From Aristolochia californica (Eukaryota; Streptophyta; Magnoliopsida; Piperales; Aristolochiaceae), in assembly GCA_029961685.1 (NCBI GenBank), contig JARWKL010000002.1, positions 22,846,908 to 22,910,907 on the forward strand: a DNA stretch of 64,000 nt, read 5' to 3'. Shown here piece after piece: positions 51,369 to 64,000 of this stretch; the stretch's first letter is position 1, and each line of letters opens with the position of its first letter. Both the position numbers and the translations under genes were made by a program. The notes beneath the pieces were generated by a model, which was not told the origin of the DNA, did not search any database, and was given only the letters and a program-made list of their open reading frames with translations.

Positions 51369-53868
51369 GTGGATATGCGTGCCAGAAAAGAAGTTAAGGA
51401 TGCATGTGACCCAATGATCCAAATATTTCAAGGAGTAGAAAAAATTAAATTCTAGAGTTAATGTGTGGTTGGATATTTGCCAAAGCCAAACAACCCACAT
51501 TTTGCCAATCCTTAAAAATCACAGATACTTTTTGGAATTATCTCTCTCAGTATTTGTGCATTTCCATTTTGGATGTTCCAATTTTTTTTCAGATCCAAAC
51601 TTGAGTTTTCACTGTCCCTTTTTTCTCGTAAACAAAAAAGATATAAGGCAAATAGATCACAACAAAATGAAAATTTTTGAGTTCATGTATGCAAAAAAAA
51701 TTGAACACAATAATAAACGTAAGTGAAGAAAACTATTTCACGTACTAAAAATGAACTTCAAAGTTTTGTTATCCATGTTTGGGAAATTCCACTAGTACAA
51801 CCCTCTAATAGCTTGGTGGAATTTTAGAGGGAAAGAGACTTCTAACTGATCCTAACATGTTTTAAATGTGGTGGATATGCATGGCAGAAACCTGATGAGG
51901 ATGCCAGTAACTTAGTGATCCAAAAATTTTAAGGAGTACAATAAATTAAATTCTAGAGTTAACGTGTGGTTAGATATTTTCCAGAGCAAAACAACCCACT
52001 TTTTGCCTATCCTTAAAAATCACAGATACTTTTTTGAATTATTTCTCTCAGCATTTGTGCATTTCCATTTTGGATGTTCAAATATTTTTTCATGTCCAAA
52101 CTTGAGTTTTCACTCTCCCTTTTTTCTCGTAAACAAAAAAGATATAGGGCAAATAGATCGCAACAAAATGAAAATTTTAGAGTTCATGTATGCAAAAAAA
52201 TTTGAAAACTATAATAAATGTAAGTGAAGAAAATTATTTCACGCACTAAAAATGAACTCCAAAGTTTTGTTATCCATGTTTGGGAAAGTCTACTAGTACA
52301 ACCCCCTGATAGCTTGGTGGAATTTTATAGGAAAGAGACTTCTAACTGATCCTATCATATTTTAAAAGTGGTGGATATGCATGCCAGAAACATGGTGAGA
52401 ATGCAAATGACCAAATGATCCAAAATTTTCAATGAGTAGAAAAAATTAAATTCTCAAGTTATCGTGTGGTTGGATATTTTCCAGAGCCAAAAAAACCAAC
52501 TTTTTGCCTATCCTTAAAAATCACTGATACTTTTTTCAATGATCTCTCTCAGCATTTGTGCATTTCCATTTTGGATGTTCAAATTTTTTTTCAGATCCAA
52601 ACTTGAGTTTTCACTCTCCCTTTTTTCTCGTAAACAAAAGAGATATAAGGCAAATAGATCGCAACAAAATGAAAATTTTAGAGTTCATGTATGCAAAAAA
52701 AATTGAAAACTATTATAAATATTTATGAAGAAAATTATTTCAAGGACTAAAAATGAACTCGAAGGTTTTGTTATTGATGTTTGGGAAATTCCACTAGTAC
52801 AACCCACTAATAACTTGGTGGAATTTTATAGGAAAGAGACTTCTAACTGATCCTAACAAGTTTTAAATGTGGTCGATATGCATTCCAGAAACAACTTGAG
52901 GATGCAAGTGACCTAATGATCCAAAAATTTCTAGAAGAAGAAAAAATTAAATTCTCAAGTTAACGTGTGGTTGGACCAGAGCCAAACAACCCACTTTTTT
53001 CCTATCCTTAAAAATCACAGATAATTTATGGAATTATCGTTCTCAGCATTTGTGCATTTCCATTTTGGATTTTCAATTTTTTTTTTAGATACAAACATGA
53101 GTTTTCACTCTCCCATTTTTCTCGAAAACAAAATAGATAAAGGCAAATAGATCGCAACAAAATGAAAATTTTAGAGTTCATGTAAACAAAAAAATTTGAA
53201 CACTACAATAAAAGTAACTGAAGAAAACTATTTCACGCACTAAAAATGAACTCCAAAGTTTTGTTATCCATGTTTGGGAAATTCCACTAGTACAACCCCC
53301 TAATAGCTTGGTGGAATTTTCTAGGAAAGAGACTTCTAACTGATCCTAACATGTTTTAAATGTGGTGGATATGCATGCCAGAATCATATTGAGGATGTAA
53401 GTGACCTAGTGATCCTAAAATTTCAACGAGTGGAAAAAATTAAATGCTCAAGTTAACGTGGTTTGATATTTACCAGAGCAAAACAAGCCACTTTTTGCCA
53501 ATCCTTAAAAATCACAGATACTTTTTGGAATTATCTCTCTCAGCATTTGTTTTGTGCATTTCCATTTTGGATGTTCAAAATTTTTTTCATATCCAAACTT
53601 GAGTTTTCACTCTCCCTTTTTTCTCGTAAACAAAAAAAGATATAAGGCAAAAATATCACAACAAAATGAAAATTTTAGGGTTCAAGTATGCAAAAAAAAT
53701 TGAAAACTATAATAACTATAAGTGAAGAAAATTATTTCATGCACTAAAATTGAACTCCAAAGTTTTGTTATCCATGTTTGGGAAATTCCACTTGTACAAC
53801 CCCCTAATAGCTTGGTGGAATTTTATATGAAAGAGACTTCTAACTGATCCGAACATGTTTTAAATGAG

Positions 53869-54319
53869 GTGGAAATGCATGGCAGAAACATGTTGAGGAT
53901 GCAAGTGACTTAGTGATCCAAAAATTTCACGGAGTCGAAAAAATTAATTCTCAAGTTAACGTGTTGTTGGATATTTACAAGAGCAAAACAAGCGAATTTT
54001 TTCCTATCCTTAAAAATCATTGATACTATTTGAAATTATCTCTCTCAGCATCTGGGCATTTCCATTTTGGATGTTCAAATATTTTTTCTGGTCCAAACTT
54101 GAGTTTTCACTCTCCCATTTTTCTCGTGAACAAAAAAGATATAGGGCAAATAGATCGCAACAAAATGAAAATTTTAGAGTTCATGTATACAAAAAAATTT
54201 AAAAACTAAAATAAATGTAGGTCCACGTTTGGGAAATTCCACTAGAACAACCCCCTAATAGCTCAGTGGAATTTTTTAGGAAAGAGACTTCTAACTGATC
54301 CTAACATGTTTTAAATGTA
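53869..54319 (+). repeat. Monomer shortened by ~50 bp
   Basis: At ~54,218-54,228 aaataaatgtaggtc runs into cacgtttgggaaattcc. The gaagaaaattatttcacg segment through gttttgttatcc is absent. The interval is 451 bp. Confidence 0.83.
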
Positions 54320-57306
54320 GTCGATATGCATGGCCGAAACATGTTGAGGATGCAAGTGACTTAGTGATCCAAAAATTTCAAGGACTTGAAAAAATTAAAT
54401 TCTCAAGTTAACGTGTGGTTGGATATTTACTAGAGCAAAACAAGCCACTTTTTGCCTATCCTTAAAAATCACAGATACTTTTTGGAATTATCTCGCACAA
54501 CATTTGTGCATTTCCATTTTGGATGGTCAAATTTTTTTTTCAGGTCCAAACTTGAGTTTTAACTCACCCATTTTTCTCATAAATAAAAAAGATATAAGGC
54601 AAATAGATCACAACAAAATGAAAATTTTGGAGTTCAGGTATGCAAAAAAATTTGAAAACTATAATAAATGTAAGTGAAGAAAATTATTTCACACACTAAA
54701 AATGAACTCGAAGGTTTTGTTATCCATGTTTGGGAAATTGCACTAGTACAACCCCGTAATAGCTTGGTGGAATTTTATAAGAAAGAGACTTCCAACTGAT
54801 CCTAACATGTTTTAAATGTGGTGGATATGCATGCCAGAAACAAGTTGAGGATGCAAGTGACCTAATGATCAAAAAATTTCAAGGAGTAGAAAAAAATAAA
54901 TTCTCAAGTTAACCTGTGGTTCGATATTTACCAGAGCTAAACAACCCACTTTTTGCCTGTCCTTAAAAATCACAGATACTTTTTGGAACTATCTCTCTCA
55001 GCATTTGTGCATTTGCATTTTGGATGTTCAAATTTTTTTCTGATCCAAACTTGTTTTTTCACTCTCCCATTTTTTCGTAAACAAAAAAGATATAAGAAAA
55101 ATAGATCCCAACAAAATGAAATTTTAGAGTTCATGTATGCAAAAAAATTTGAACACTATAATAAATGTAAGTGAAGAAAATTATTTCACTACTAAAAATG
55201 AATTCCAAAGTTTTGTTGTCCATGTTTGGGAAATTCCACTAGTACAACCCCCTAATAGCTTAGTGGAATTTTATAGGAAAGAGTCTTCTAACTGATCCTA
55301 ACACGTTTTAAATGTGGTGGATATGCATGGCAGACACATGTTGAGGACGCAAGTGATTTAGTGGTCCAAAAATTTCAATGAGTAGAAAAAATGAAATTCT
55401 CAAGTTAACGTGTGGTTGGATATTTACGAGAGCAAAACAAGCCACTTTTTGCCTATCCTTAAAAATCACAGACACTTTTTGGAATTATGACTCTCAGTAT
55501 TTGAGCATTTCCTTTTAGATGTTCAAATATTTTTTCAAGTCAAAAATTGTGTTTTCACTCTCCCGTTTTTCTCGTAAACAAAAAAGATATAAGGCAAATA
55601 GATCGCAACAAAATGAAAATTTTAGAGTTCATGTGTGCAAAAAAATTTGAAAACTATAATAATTGTAAGTGAAGAAAATTATTTCTCGCACTAAAATTGA
55701 ACTCGAAGGTTTTGTTATCCATATTTGGGAAATTCCACTAGTACAACCCCTTAATAGCTTGGTGGAATTTTATAGGAAAGAGACTGCGAATTGATCCTAA
55801 CATGTTTTAAATTTGGTGGATATGCATGTCAGAAACAAGTTGAGGATGCAAATGTCTTAATGATCCAAAAATTTCGAGTAGAAAAAATTAAATTCTCAAG
55901 TTAACGTGTGGTTGGATATTTTCCATAGCCAAACAACCCAGTTTTAGGCTATCATAAAAATCACAGATACTTTTTGGAATTATCTCTCTCAACATTTTTG
56001 CATTTTCATTTTGGATAAGAAAATTCTTTTTCAGGACCAAACTTGAGTTTCACTCTCCCATTTTTTTTGTATACAAAAAAGTTATAAGGCAAATAGATCG
56101 CAACAAAATGAAAATTTTAGAGTTCATGTATGCAAAAAAATTTAAAAATTATAATAAATGTATGTGAAGAAAATTATTTCATGCACTAAAAATATACTCG
56201 AAGGTTTTGTTATCCATGTTTGGGAAATTCCACTAGAACCACCCCGTAATAGGTTGGTGGAATTTTATAGGAAAGAGACTTATAACTTATCCTAACATGT
56301 TTTCAATGTGGTGGATTTGGGTGCCAGAAACAAGTTGAGGATACAAGTGACCTAATGATCCAAAAATTTCAAGGAGAAGAAAAAATTAAATTCTCAAGTT
56401 AACGTGTGGTTGCATATTTACCAGAGCAAAACAACCCACTTTTTTCCTATCCTTAAAAATCATAGATACTTTTTTAAATTACCTCTCTGAGGATTTCTGC
56501 ATTTCCATTTTGGATGTTAATTTTTTTTCCAGATCCAAACTTGAGTTTTCACCACCCATTTTTCTCGTAAATAAAAAACATATAAGCCAAAAAGATCGGG
56601 ACAAAAAGAAAATTTTAGAGAACATGTATGCAAAAAAATTTGAACACTATAATAAATGTAAGTGAAGAAAATTATTTCACGCACTAAAAAAAAACACCAA
56701 AGTTTTTTTATCCATGTTTGAGAAATTCCACTAGTACAACCCCCTAATAGCTTGGTGGAATTTTATAGGAAACAGACTTCTAACTGATCCTAACATGTTT
56801 TAAATGTCGTGGATATGCATGCCACAAACAGGTTGAGGATGAAAGTGACTTAGTGATCCCAAAATTTCAAGGAGTAGAAAAAATTAAATTCTCAAGTTAG
56901 CGTGTGGTTTGAAATTAACCTGAGCCGAACAAACCACTTTTTGCCTATCCTTAAAAATCACAGATACTTTTTGGAATTATCTCTCTCAGCATTTGTGCAT
57001 TTCCATTTTGGATTTTCAAATTTTTTTTCAAGTCTAAACTTGAGTTTTCACTTTCTCATTTTTCTCGTAAACAAAAAAGATATAAGGCAAATAGATAAAA
57101 AAAATGAAAATATTAGAGTTCATGTCTGTAAAAAAATTTGAAAACTATAATAAATGTAAGTGAAGAAAATTATTTCACGCACAAAAAACCAACTCCAAAT
57201 TTTTGTTATCCATATTTGGGAAATTCCACTAGTACAACCCGTTAATAGATTGGCGGAATTTTATAGGAAAGAGACTTCTAACTGATCCTAACATGTATTA
57301 AATGTG

Positions 57307-58430
57307 GTAGATATGCGTGCCAAAAACATGTTGAGGATGTTTTTTCCTAATGATCCATAAATTTCAAGGAGTAGAAAAAATTAAATTCTCAAGGTAAGGT
57401 GTGGTTGGATATTTACATGAGCAAAACAACCCACTTTTTGCCTATCCGTAAAAATCACAAATATTTTTTTTAATTATTTCTCTCAGCATTTGTGCATTTC
57501 CATTTTGGAAGGTAAATTTTTTTTCTGATCCAAACTTTAGTTTTCACTCTCCCATTTTTCTCGTAAACAAAAAAGATATAAGGCAAATAGATCGCAACAA
57601 AATGACAATTTTAGAGTTCATGTATGCAAAGAAATTTAAAAACTTTAATAAATGAAGGTGAAGAAAATTATTTCATGCAAAAAAAATGAACTCCAAGGTT
57701 TTTTATCCATGTTTGGGAAATTCTACTAGTAGAACCCCAAATAGCTTGGTGGAATTTTATAGGAAAGAGACTTCTAACTGATCCTTACATGTTTTAAATG
57801 TGGTGGATATGCATGCCAGAAACAAGTTGAGGATGCAAGTGACCAAATGATCCAAAAATTTCAAGGAATAGAAAAAAATAAATTCTCATGTTAACGTGTG
57901 GTTGGAAATTAACCAGAGCCAATCAAGACACATTTTGCCAAACCTTACAAATCAAAGATACTTTTTGGAATTATCTCTCTCAGCATTTGTGCATTTCCAT
58001 TTTGGATGTTCATATTTTTTTTCAGATCCTAACTTGAGTTTTCACTCTCCCATTTTTCTCGTAAACAAAAAAGATATAAGGCAAATAGACCGAAACAAAA
58101 TGAAAATTTTAGAGTTCATGAATGCAAAAAAATTTGAAAACTATAATAAATGTAAGTGAAGAAAATTATTTCACAGACTAAAAATCAACTCCAAAGTTTT
58201 GTTATCCATATTTTGGAAATTCCACTAGTACAACCCGCTAATAGCTTTGTGAAATTTTATAGGAAAGAGACTTCTAACTTATCCTAACATGTTTTAAATG
58301 TGTGGATATGCATGGCAGAAACATGTTCAGGATGTTTTTTCCGAATCATCCAAATATTTCAAGGACTAGAAAAAATTAAATTCTCAAGTTAACGTGTTGT
58401 TGGATATTTACATGAGCAAAACAGCCCACT
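57307..58430 (+). repeat. Two monomers sharing a private T-run replacement
   Basis: At ~57,339 and ~58,334 the usual gatgcaagtgacctaatg reads gatgttttttcc followed by taatg or gaatc. This change is not seen elsewhere. Both monomers then read tttacatgagcaaaac (57,411 and 58,407). They are ~995 bp apart, with an unrelated monomer between them, so a two-monomer unit was duplicated. Confidence 0.75.
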
Positions 58431-60297
58431 TTTTGACTATCCTTAAAAATCACAAATACTTTTTGGAATTATCTCTCTCAGCATTTTTGCATTTCCATTT
58501 TGGATGTTCAAATTTTTTTTCCGACACAAATTTCAGTTTTCACTCTCCCATTTTTCTCGTAAACAAAAAAGATATAAGGCAAATAGATCGCAACAAAATG
58601 AAAATTTTAGAGTTCTGGAAAACAAAAAAATTTGAACACTACAATAAAAGTAAGTGAAGTAAACTATTTCACGTACTAAAAATGAACTCAAAAGTTTTGT
58701 TATCCATGTTTGGGAAATTCCACTAGTACAACCCCCTAATAGCTTGGTGGAATTTTATAGGAAAGAGACTTCTAACTGATCCTAACATGTTTTAAATGTG
58801 GTGGATATGCATGCCAGAACATGTTGAGGATGCAAGTGACCTTGTGATCCTAAAATTTCTAGGAGTAGGAAAAAGTAAATTGTCAAGTTAACTTGTGGTT
58901 TGATATTCACCCACTTTTTGCCTATCCTTAAAAATCACATATACATTTTGGAATTATCTCTCTCAGCATTTGTGCATTTCCATTTTTGTTGTTCATATTT
59001 TTTTTCAGATCCAAATAGGTGTTTTCACTCTCCAATTTTTCTCATAAACAAAAAAAATATAAGGCAAATAGATCGAAACAAAATGAAAATTTTAGAGTTC
59101 ATGTATGCAAAAAAAATTGAAAACTATTTTAAATGTAAGTGAAGAAAATTATTTCACGCACTAAAAATGAACTCCAAGCTTTTGTTATGCATGTTTGGGA
59201 AATTCCATTAGTACAACCCCCTAAAAGCTTGGTGGAATTTTAAAGGAAAGAGACTTCTAACTGATCCTAACATGTTCTAAATGTGGTGGATTTGCATGCA
59301 AGAAACATGTTGAGGATGCAAGTGACCTAATGATCCAAAAATTTTAAGGAGTATAAAAAATTAAATTCTCATGTTAACATGTGGTTGGATATTTACCAGA
59401 GCCAAACAACCCACTTTTTTCCTATCCTTAAAAAAGACAGATACTTTTTCGAATTATCTCTCTCAGCATTTGTGGATTTCCATTTTGGATGCTCAAATTT
59501 TTTTTCAGATACAAACTTGAGTTTTCACTCTCCCATTTTTTTCGTAAACAAAAAAGATATAAGGCAAATAGATCGCAACAAAATGAAAATTTTTGAGTTC
59601 ATGTAAACAAAAAATTTGAACACTACAATAAAAGTAAGTGAAGAAAATCATTTCACGCACAAAAAATGAACTCCAAAGTTTTGTTATCCATGTTATGGAA
59701 ATTCCACTAGTAAAACCCCCTAATAGCTTGGTGGAATTTTATAGGAAAGAGACTTCTAACTGATCCTAACATGTTTTAAATGTGGTGGATATGCATTCCA
59801 GAAACATGTTGTGGATGCAAGTGACCTAATGATAAAAAAATTTCAACAATAAGAAAAAATTAAATTCTCTCGTAAACGTGTGGTTGGATATTTACAAGAG
59901 CATAACAACCCACTTTTTGCATATCCTTAAAAATCACCGATAATTTTCGGAATTATCTCTCTCTGCATTTTTGCATTTCCATTTTGGATGTTAAAATTTA
60001 TTTTCCGATCACTATTTGAATTTTCACTCTCCCATTTTTCTCGTAAAAAAAAGATAAGGCAAATTGATCGCAAAAAAATGAAAATTTTAGAATTCAACAA
60101 TGCAAAAAAAATTGAAAACTATAATAAAAGTAAGTGAAGAAAATTATTTCACGCAATAAAAATGAAATCCAAAGTTTTGTTACCCATATTTGGGAAATTC
60201 CACTACTACAACCCCCTAATAGCTTGGTGGAATTTTATAGGAAAGAGACATCTAACTGATGCTAACATGTTTTTAATGTGGAGGATATGCTTGCCAG

Positions 60298-60312
60298 AAA
60301 GAAGAAAGATGT
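60298..60312 (+). repeat. Small internal duplication in a monomer
   Basis: The usual ccagaaacatgttgagg is expanded to ccagaaagaagaaagatgttgagg here. It looks like slippage on the agaaag unit. The landmark interval is 507 bp. Confidence 0.7.
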
Positions 60313-60787
60313 TGAGGATGCAAGTGACCTAATGATCCAAAAAATTCAAGGAGTAGAAAAAATTAAATTCTAAAGTTAACATGTGGTTGGATATTTACCA
60401 GAGCAAAACAACCCACTTTTTGCCTTTCCTTAAAAATCACTGATACTATTTGGAGTTATCTCTCTCAACATTTGTGCATTTCCATTTCCGATGTTAAATT
60501 TTTGGTTTCAGATCTAAACTTGAGTTTTAACTGTACCATTTTTCTCGTGAAAAAAAAGATATAAGGCAAATAGATCGCAACAAAATGAAAATTTTAGAGT
60601 TCATGTATACAAAAATATTTGAACACTACAATAAAAGTAGGTGAAGAAAATTATTTCACGCACTAAAAATGAACTCCAAGGTTTTGTTATCCATATTTGG
60701 GAAATTCCACTAGTACAACCACGTAATAGCTCGGTGGAATTTTATAGGAAAGAGACTTCTAACTGATCCTAACATGTTTTAAATATG

Positions 60788-61257
60788 GTGGATATGCTTT
60801 CCAGAAACATGTTGAGGATGCAAGTGACCAAGTGATCCAAAAATTTCAAGGAGTAGAAAAAATTAAATTCTCAAGTTAATGTGTGGTTGGATATTTACCA
60901 GAGCCAAACAACCCACTTTTTGGAATTATCTCTCTCAGCATTTTTGCATTTCCAATTTTCGATGTTCAAATTTTTTTTAGATCCTAACTTGTGTTTTTAC
61001 TCACCCATTTTTCTCGTAAACAAAAAAGATATAAGGCAAATAGATCGCAACAAAATGAAAATTTTAGAGTTCATGTTTGCAAAAAAATTTGAACACTAAA
61101 CTAATTGGAAGTGAAGAAAAAAATTTCACAAACTAAAAATGAACTCCAAAGTTTTGTTATCCACGTTTGGGAAATTCCACTAGTACAGCCCCCTAATAGC
61201 TCAGTGGAATTTTATAGGAAAGAGACTTCTAACTAATCCTCACATATTTTAAATGTG
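60788..61257 (+). repeat. Monomer shortened by 30 bp
   Basis: At ~60,914-60,922 aacccactttttg runs directly into gaattatctctc. The cctatccttaaaaatcacag segment and the following atactttttg are missing. Both parent sites carry ctttttg (7 bp), and one copy remains. The interval is 470 bp. Confidence 0.87.
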
Positions 61258-64000
61258 GTGGCTAGGTGTGCGAGAAACATGTTGAGGATGCAAGTGACCT
61301 AATGATCCAAAATTTTCAAGGAGAAGAAAAAATTAAATTCTCAAGTTATCGTGTGGTTGGATATTTACCAGAGCTAAACACTTATTGCCTATCTTTTAAA
61401 ATTACAGATACTTTTTGGAATTATCTCTCTTAGCATTTGTGCATTTCCATTTTGGATGTTAAGATTTCTTTTAAGATCCAAACTTGAGTTTTCACTCTCC
61501 CATTTTTCTTGTAAACAAAAAAGATATAAGGCAACTAGATCGCAACAAAATAAAAATTTTAGAGTTCATGTATGCAATAAAATTTGAAAACTATAATAAA
61601 TGTAAGTGAAGAAAATTATTTCATGCACTAAAAATGATCTCCAAAGTTTTGTTATCCATGTTTGGGAAATTCCACTAGCACAACCCCCTAATAGCTTGGT
61701 GGAATTTTATTGGAAATAGACATCCAACTGATCCTAACATGTTTTAAATGTGGTGGATATGCATGCCAGAAACATGTTGAGGATGCAAGTGACCTAATGA
61801 TCCAAAAATTTCGAGGAGTAGAAATAATTAAATTCTCAAGGTAACGTGTGGTAGGATATTTACCAGACCCAAACAACCCACTTTTTGCCTGTCCTTACAA
61901 ATCACAGATTCTTTTTGGAATTATCTCTCTCAGCATTTGTGCATTTCCATTTTGGATGTTTAGATTTTTTTTAAGATCCAAACTTGAGTTTTCACTCTTC
62001 CATTTTTCTCGTAAACAAAAAAGATATAAGGCAAATAGATCGCAACAAAATGAAAATTTTAGAGTTCATGTATGCAAAAAAAAATTTAAACTAAAATAAA
62101 TGTAAGTGAAGAAAATTATTTCACGCACTAAAAATGAACTCCAAAGTTTTGTTATCCATGTTTTGGAAATTCCACTAGTACAACCCCCTAATAGCTTGGT
62201 GGAATTTTATAGGAAAGAGACTTCTAACTGATCCTAACATGTTTTAAATGTCGTGGATTTGCATCCCAGAAACATGTTGAGGATGCAAGTGACATAATGA
62301 TCCAAAAATTTCAATGCGTAGAAAAAATTAAATTCTCAAGTTAACGTGAGGTTGGGATTTTAACCAAAGCAAAACAACCCACTTTTTGCCTATCCTTAAA
62401 AATCACATATACTTTTTTGAATTATCGCTCTCATCATTTGGGCATTTCCATTTTGGATGTTAGTTTTTTTTTTTCAGATCCAAACTTAAATTTTCACTCT
62501 CCCATTTTTCACATAAAAAAAAAAAAGATATAAGGCAAATAGATCACAACAAAATGAAAATTTTTGAGTTCATGTATGCAAAAAAATTTGGAAAACTATA
62601 ATAAATGTAAGTGAAGAAAATTATTTCACAGACTAAAACTGAACTCCAAAGTTTTGTTACCTATGTTTGGGAAATTCCACTAGTACAACCCCCTAATAGC
62701 TTGGTGGAATTTTACAGGAAAGAGACTTCTAACTCATCCTAACAAGTTTTAAATGTGGTGGATATGCATGCCAGAAACATGTTGAGGATGCAAGTCACAT
62801 AATGATAAAAAATATCAAGGAGTAGAAAAAATTAAATTCTCAAGTGAATGTGTGGTTGGATATTTACCAGAGCCAAACAACCCACTTTTATTCTGTCCTT
62901 ATAAATCACAGATATTTTTTCGAATTATCTCTCTCAGCATTTGTGCATTTTCATTTTGGATGTTCAAATTTTTTTTCAGATCCAAACTTCTCTTTTCACT
63001 CTCCCATTTTTCTCGTAAACAAAAAAGATATAAGGCATATAGATCGCAACAAAACGAAAAATTTTAGAGTTCATGTATGCACAAATATTTCAACACCATA
63101 ATAAATGTAAGTGAAGAAAATTATTTCACGCACTAAAAATGAACTCCAAAGTTTTGTCATCCATGTTTGGGAAATTCCATTAGTACAACCCCCTAATAGC
63201 TTGGTGGAATTTTATTGGAAAGAGACTTCTAACTGATCCTAACATGTTTTAAATATGGTGGATTTGCATGTATCAAACATGTTGAGGATGCAAGTGACCT
63301 AATGATCCAAAAATTTCAAATAGTAGAAAAAATTAAATTCACAAGTTAATGTGTGGTTGGATATTTACCAGAGCCAAACAAGCCACGTTTTGCCTATCCT
63401 TCAAAATCACAGATACTTTTTGGAATTATCTCTCTCCACATTTTTTCATTTCCATTTTGGTTGTTAAAATTTTTGTTCAGATCCAAACTTGTGTTTTCTC
63501 TCTCCCATTTTTCTTGTAAAAAAAAAGATATAAGGCAAATAGATCGCAACAAAATGAAAATTTAAGAATTCTTGTATGCAAAAAAATTTGAAAACTATAC
63601 TAAATGTAAATGAAGAAAATTATTTAACGGATTAAAAATGAACTTTAAAGTTTTGTTATCCATGTTTGTGAAATTCCACTATTACAGCCCCTTAATAGCT
63701 TGGTAGAATTTTATAGGATAGAGACTTCTAACTGATCCTAACATGTTTTACAAGAGGAGGATAAGCATGCCAGAAACATGTTGAGGATGCAACTAACCTA
63801 ATGATCCAAAAATTTTAAGGGGTAGAAAAAATTAAATTCTCAAGTTAACGAGAGGTTGGATATTTACCATAGCAAAACAACCACTTTTTGCCTAACCATA
63901 AAAATCACAGATACTTTTTTGAATTATCTCTCTCAGCATTTGTGCATTTCCATTTTGGATGTTCAAATTTTTTTCAAATCCAAACTTGAGTTTTCACTCT

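Larger units (their letters stand above)
1..64000 (+). repeat. Satellite DNA array, ~500 bp monomer, fills the window
   Basis: The box gtggtggatatgcatgcc recurs about 128 times. Sample positions are 211, 715, 1219, 1724, 2228 in the left part and 22259, 22759, 23259, 23760, 24259 further right. Spacing is mostly 495-506 bp, and the same order of sub-motifs lies between boxes throughout. All copies read on the plus strand except one partial copy near 37.4 kb. Base composition is AT-rich (about 30% G+C by eye, not computed), with many A and T tracts of 5-10 bases. Copies differ by scattered substitutions and by length changes in homopolymers. No unique sequence longer than a few tens of bases interrupts the array. 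Such arrays are known from eukaryotic centromeric and subtelomeric heterochromatin. The family itself is not one I recognise. Confidence 0.97.
37781..64000 (+). repeat. B-type satellite domain, right part
   Basis: Direct-orientation ~500 bp monomers continue to the window end with B diagnostic sites. Up to about 44.6 kb most copies read tgcctgtcctt. From about 45.1 kb most read tgcctatcctt. A subfamily with gagcaaaacaagccac and gtgacttagtgatcc is interspersed (for example 39.5, 46.5, 48.0, 53.9 and 54.4 kb). Internal deletions shorten monomers near 51.03, 54.22 and 60.92 kb. No gene, RNA gene or transposon is seen in it. Confidence 0.9.

Noticed and set aside
1..64000. CRISPR array or bacterial repeat region
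   Set aside because: The whole 500 bp unit is repeated. There are no short conserved repeats separated by unique spacers and no cas genes.
1..64000. CENP-B box or known centromere motif
   Set aside because: I did not see the canonical CENP-B box pattern (TTCG followed by a spaced CGGG core) in the monomer. A systematic motif scan was not possible.

Overview
The window is one continuous tandem array of an AT-rich satellite repeat with a monomer of about 500 bp. I counted about 128 monomer landmarks (the box gtggtggatatgcatgcc) from position 211 to 63,757. They are usually 495-506 bp apart and all on the plus strand, with one exception near 37.4 kb. Both window edges cut through a monomer. I see no gene, tRNA, rRNA, CRISPR array, telomeric repeat or recognisable transposon. 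This architecture is typical of eukaryotic constitutive heterochromatin (centromeric, pericentromeric or subtelomeric). A plant with a large genome is a reasonable guess, but I do not recognise the repeat family and cannot name the organism.

Layout. (1) 1 to ~15.7 kb is the A domain. Its monomers are ~504 bp and mostly carry cctaataatagc, ttttaagtgtgg, atgtgtgcaaaa and ggcaaaatagatcgc. It is strongly mosaic, with nested multi-monomer duplications at offsets of about 2.51, 6.82/7.32 and 2.45/2.37 kb. (2) ~15.7 to 37.41 kb is B-type sequence. Its monomers are ~499-500 bp and carry cctaatagc, ttttaaatgtgg, atgtatgcaaaa and ggcaaatagatcgc. (3) 37,415-37,780 is a single reverse-oriented and strongly diverged partial monomer, the only inverted copy in 64 kb. 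(4) 37.78-64 kb is B-type sequence again. It includes a young dimeric higher-order array with a unit of almost exactly 1,000 bp at ~40.58-43.58 kb, and several subfamily haplotypes that recur at irregular intervals.

There is no pathway to describe. The content is a record of satellite evolution: subfamily replacement at a sharp boundary, duplication of blocks of several monomers, short-homology deletions inside monomers, two micro-inversions in an A-tract, and one inverted relic. An open frame of up to 87 codons recurs in many monomers. It usually starts at GTG, is broken in most copies, and is best read as a by-product of the consensus. One compact conserved segment with three short palindromes is the best candidate for a protein-binding site. 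Percentages and identities were not computed; statements about similarity come from reading the sequence by eye.
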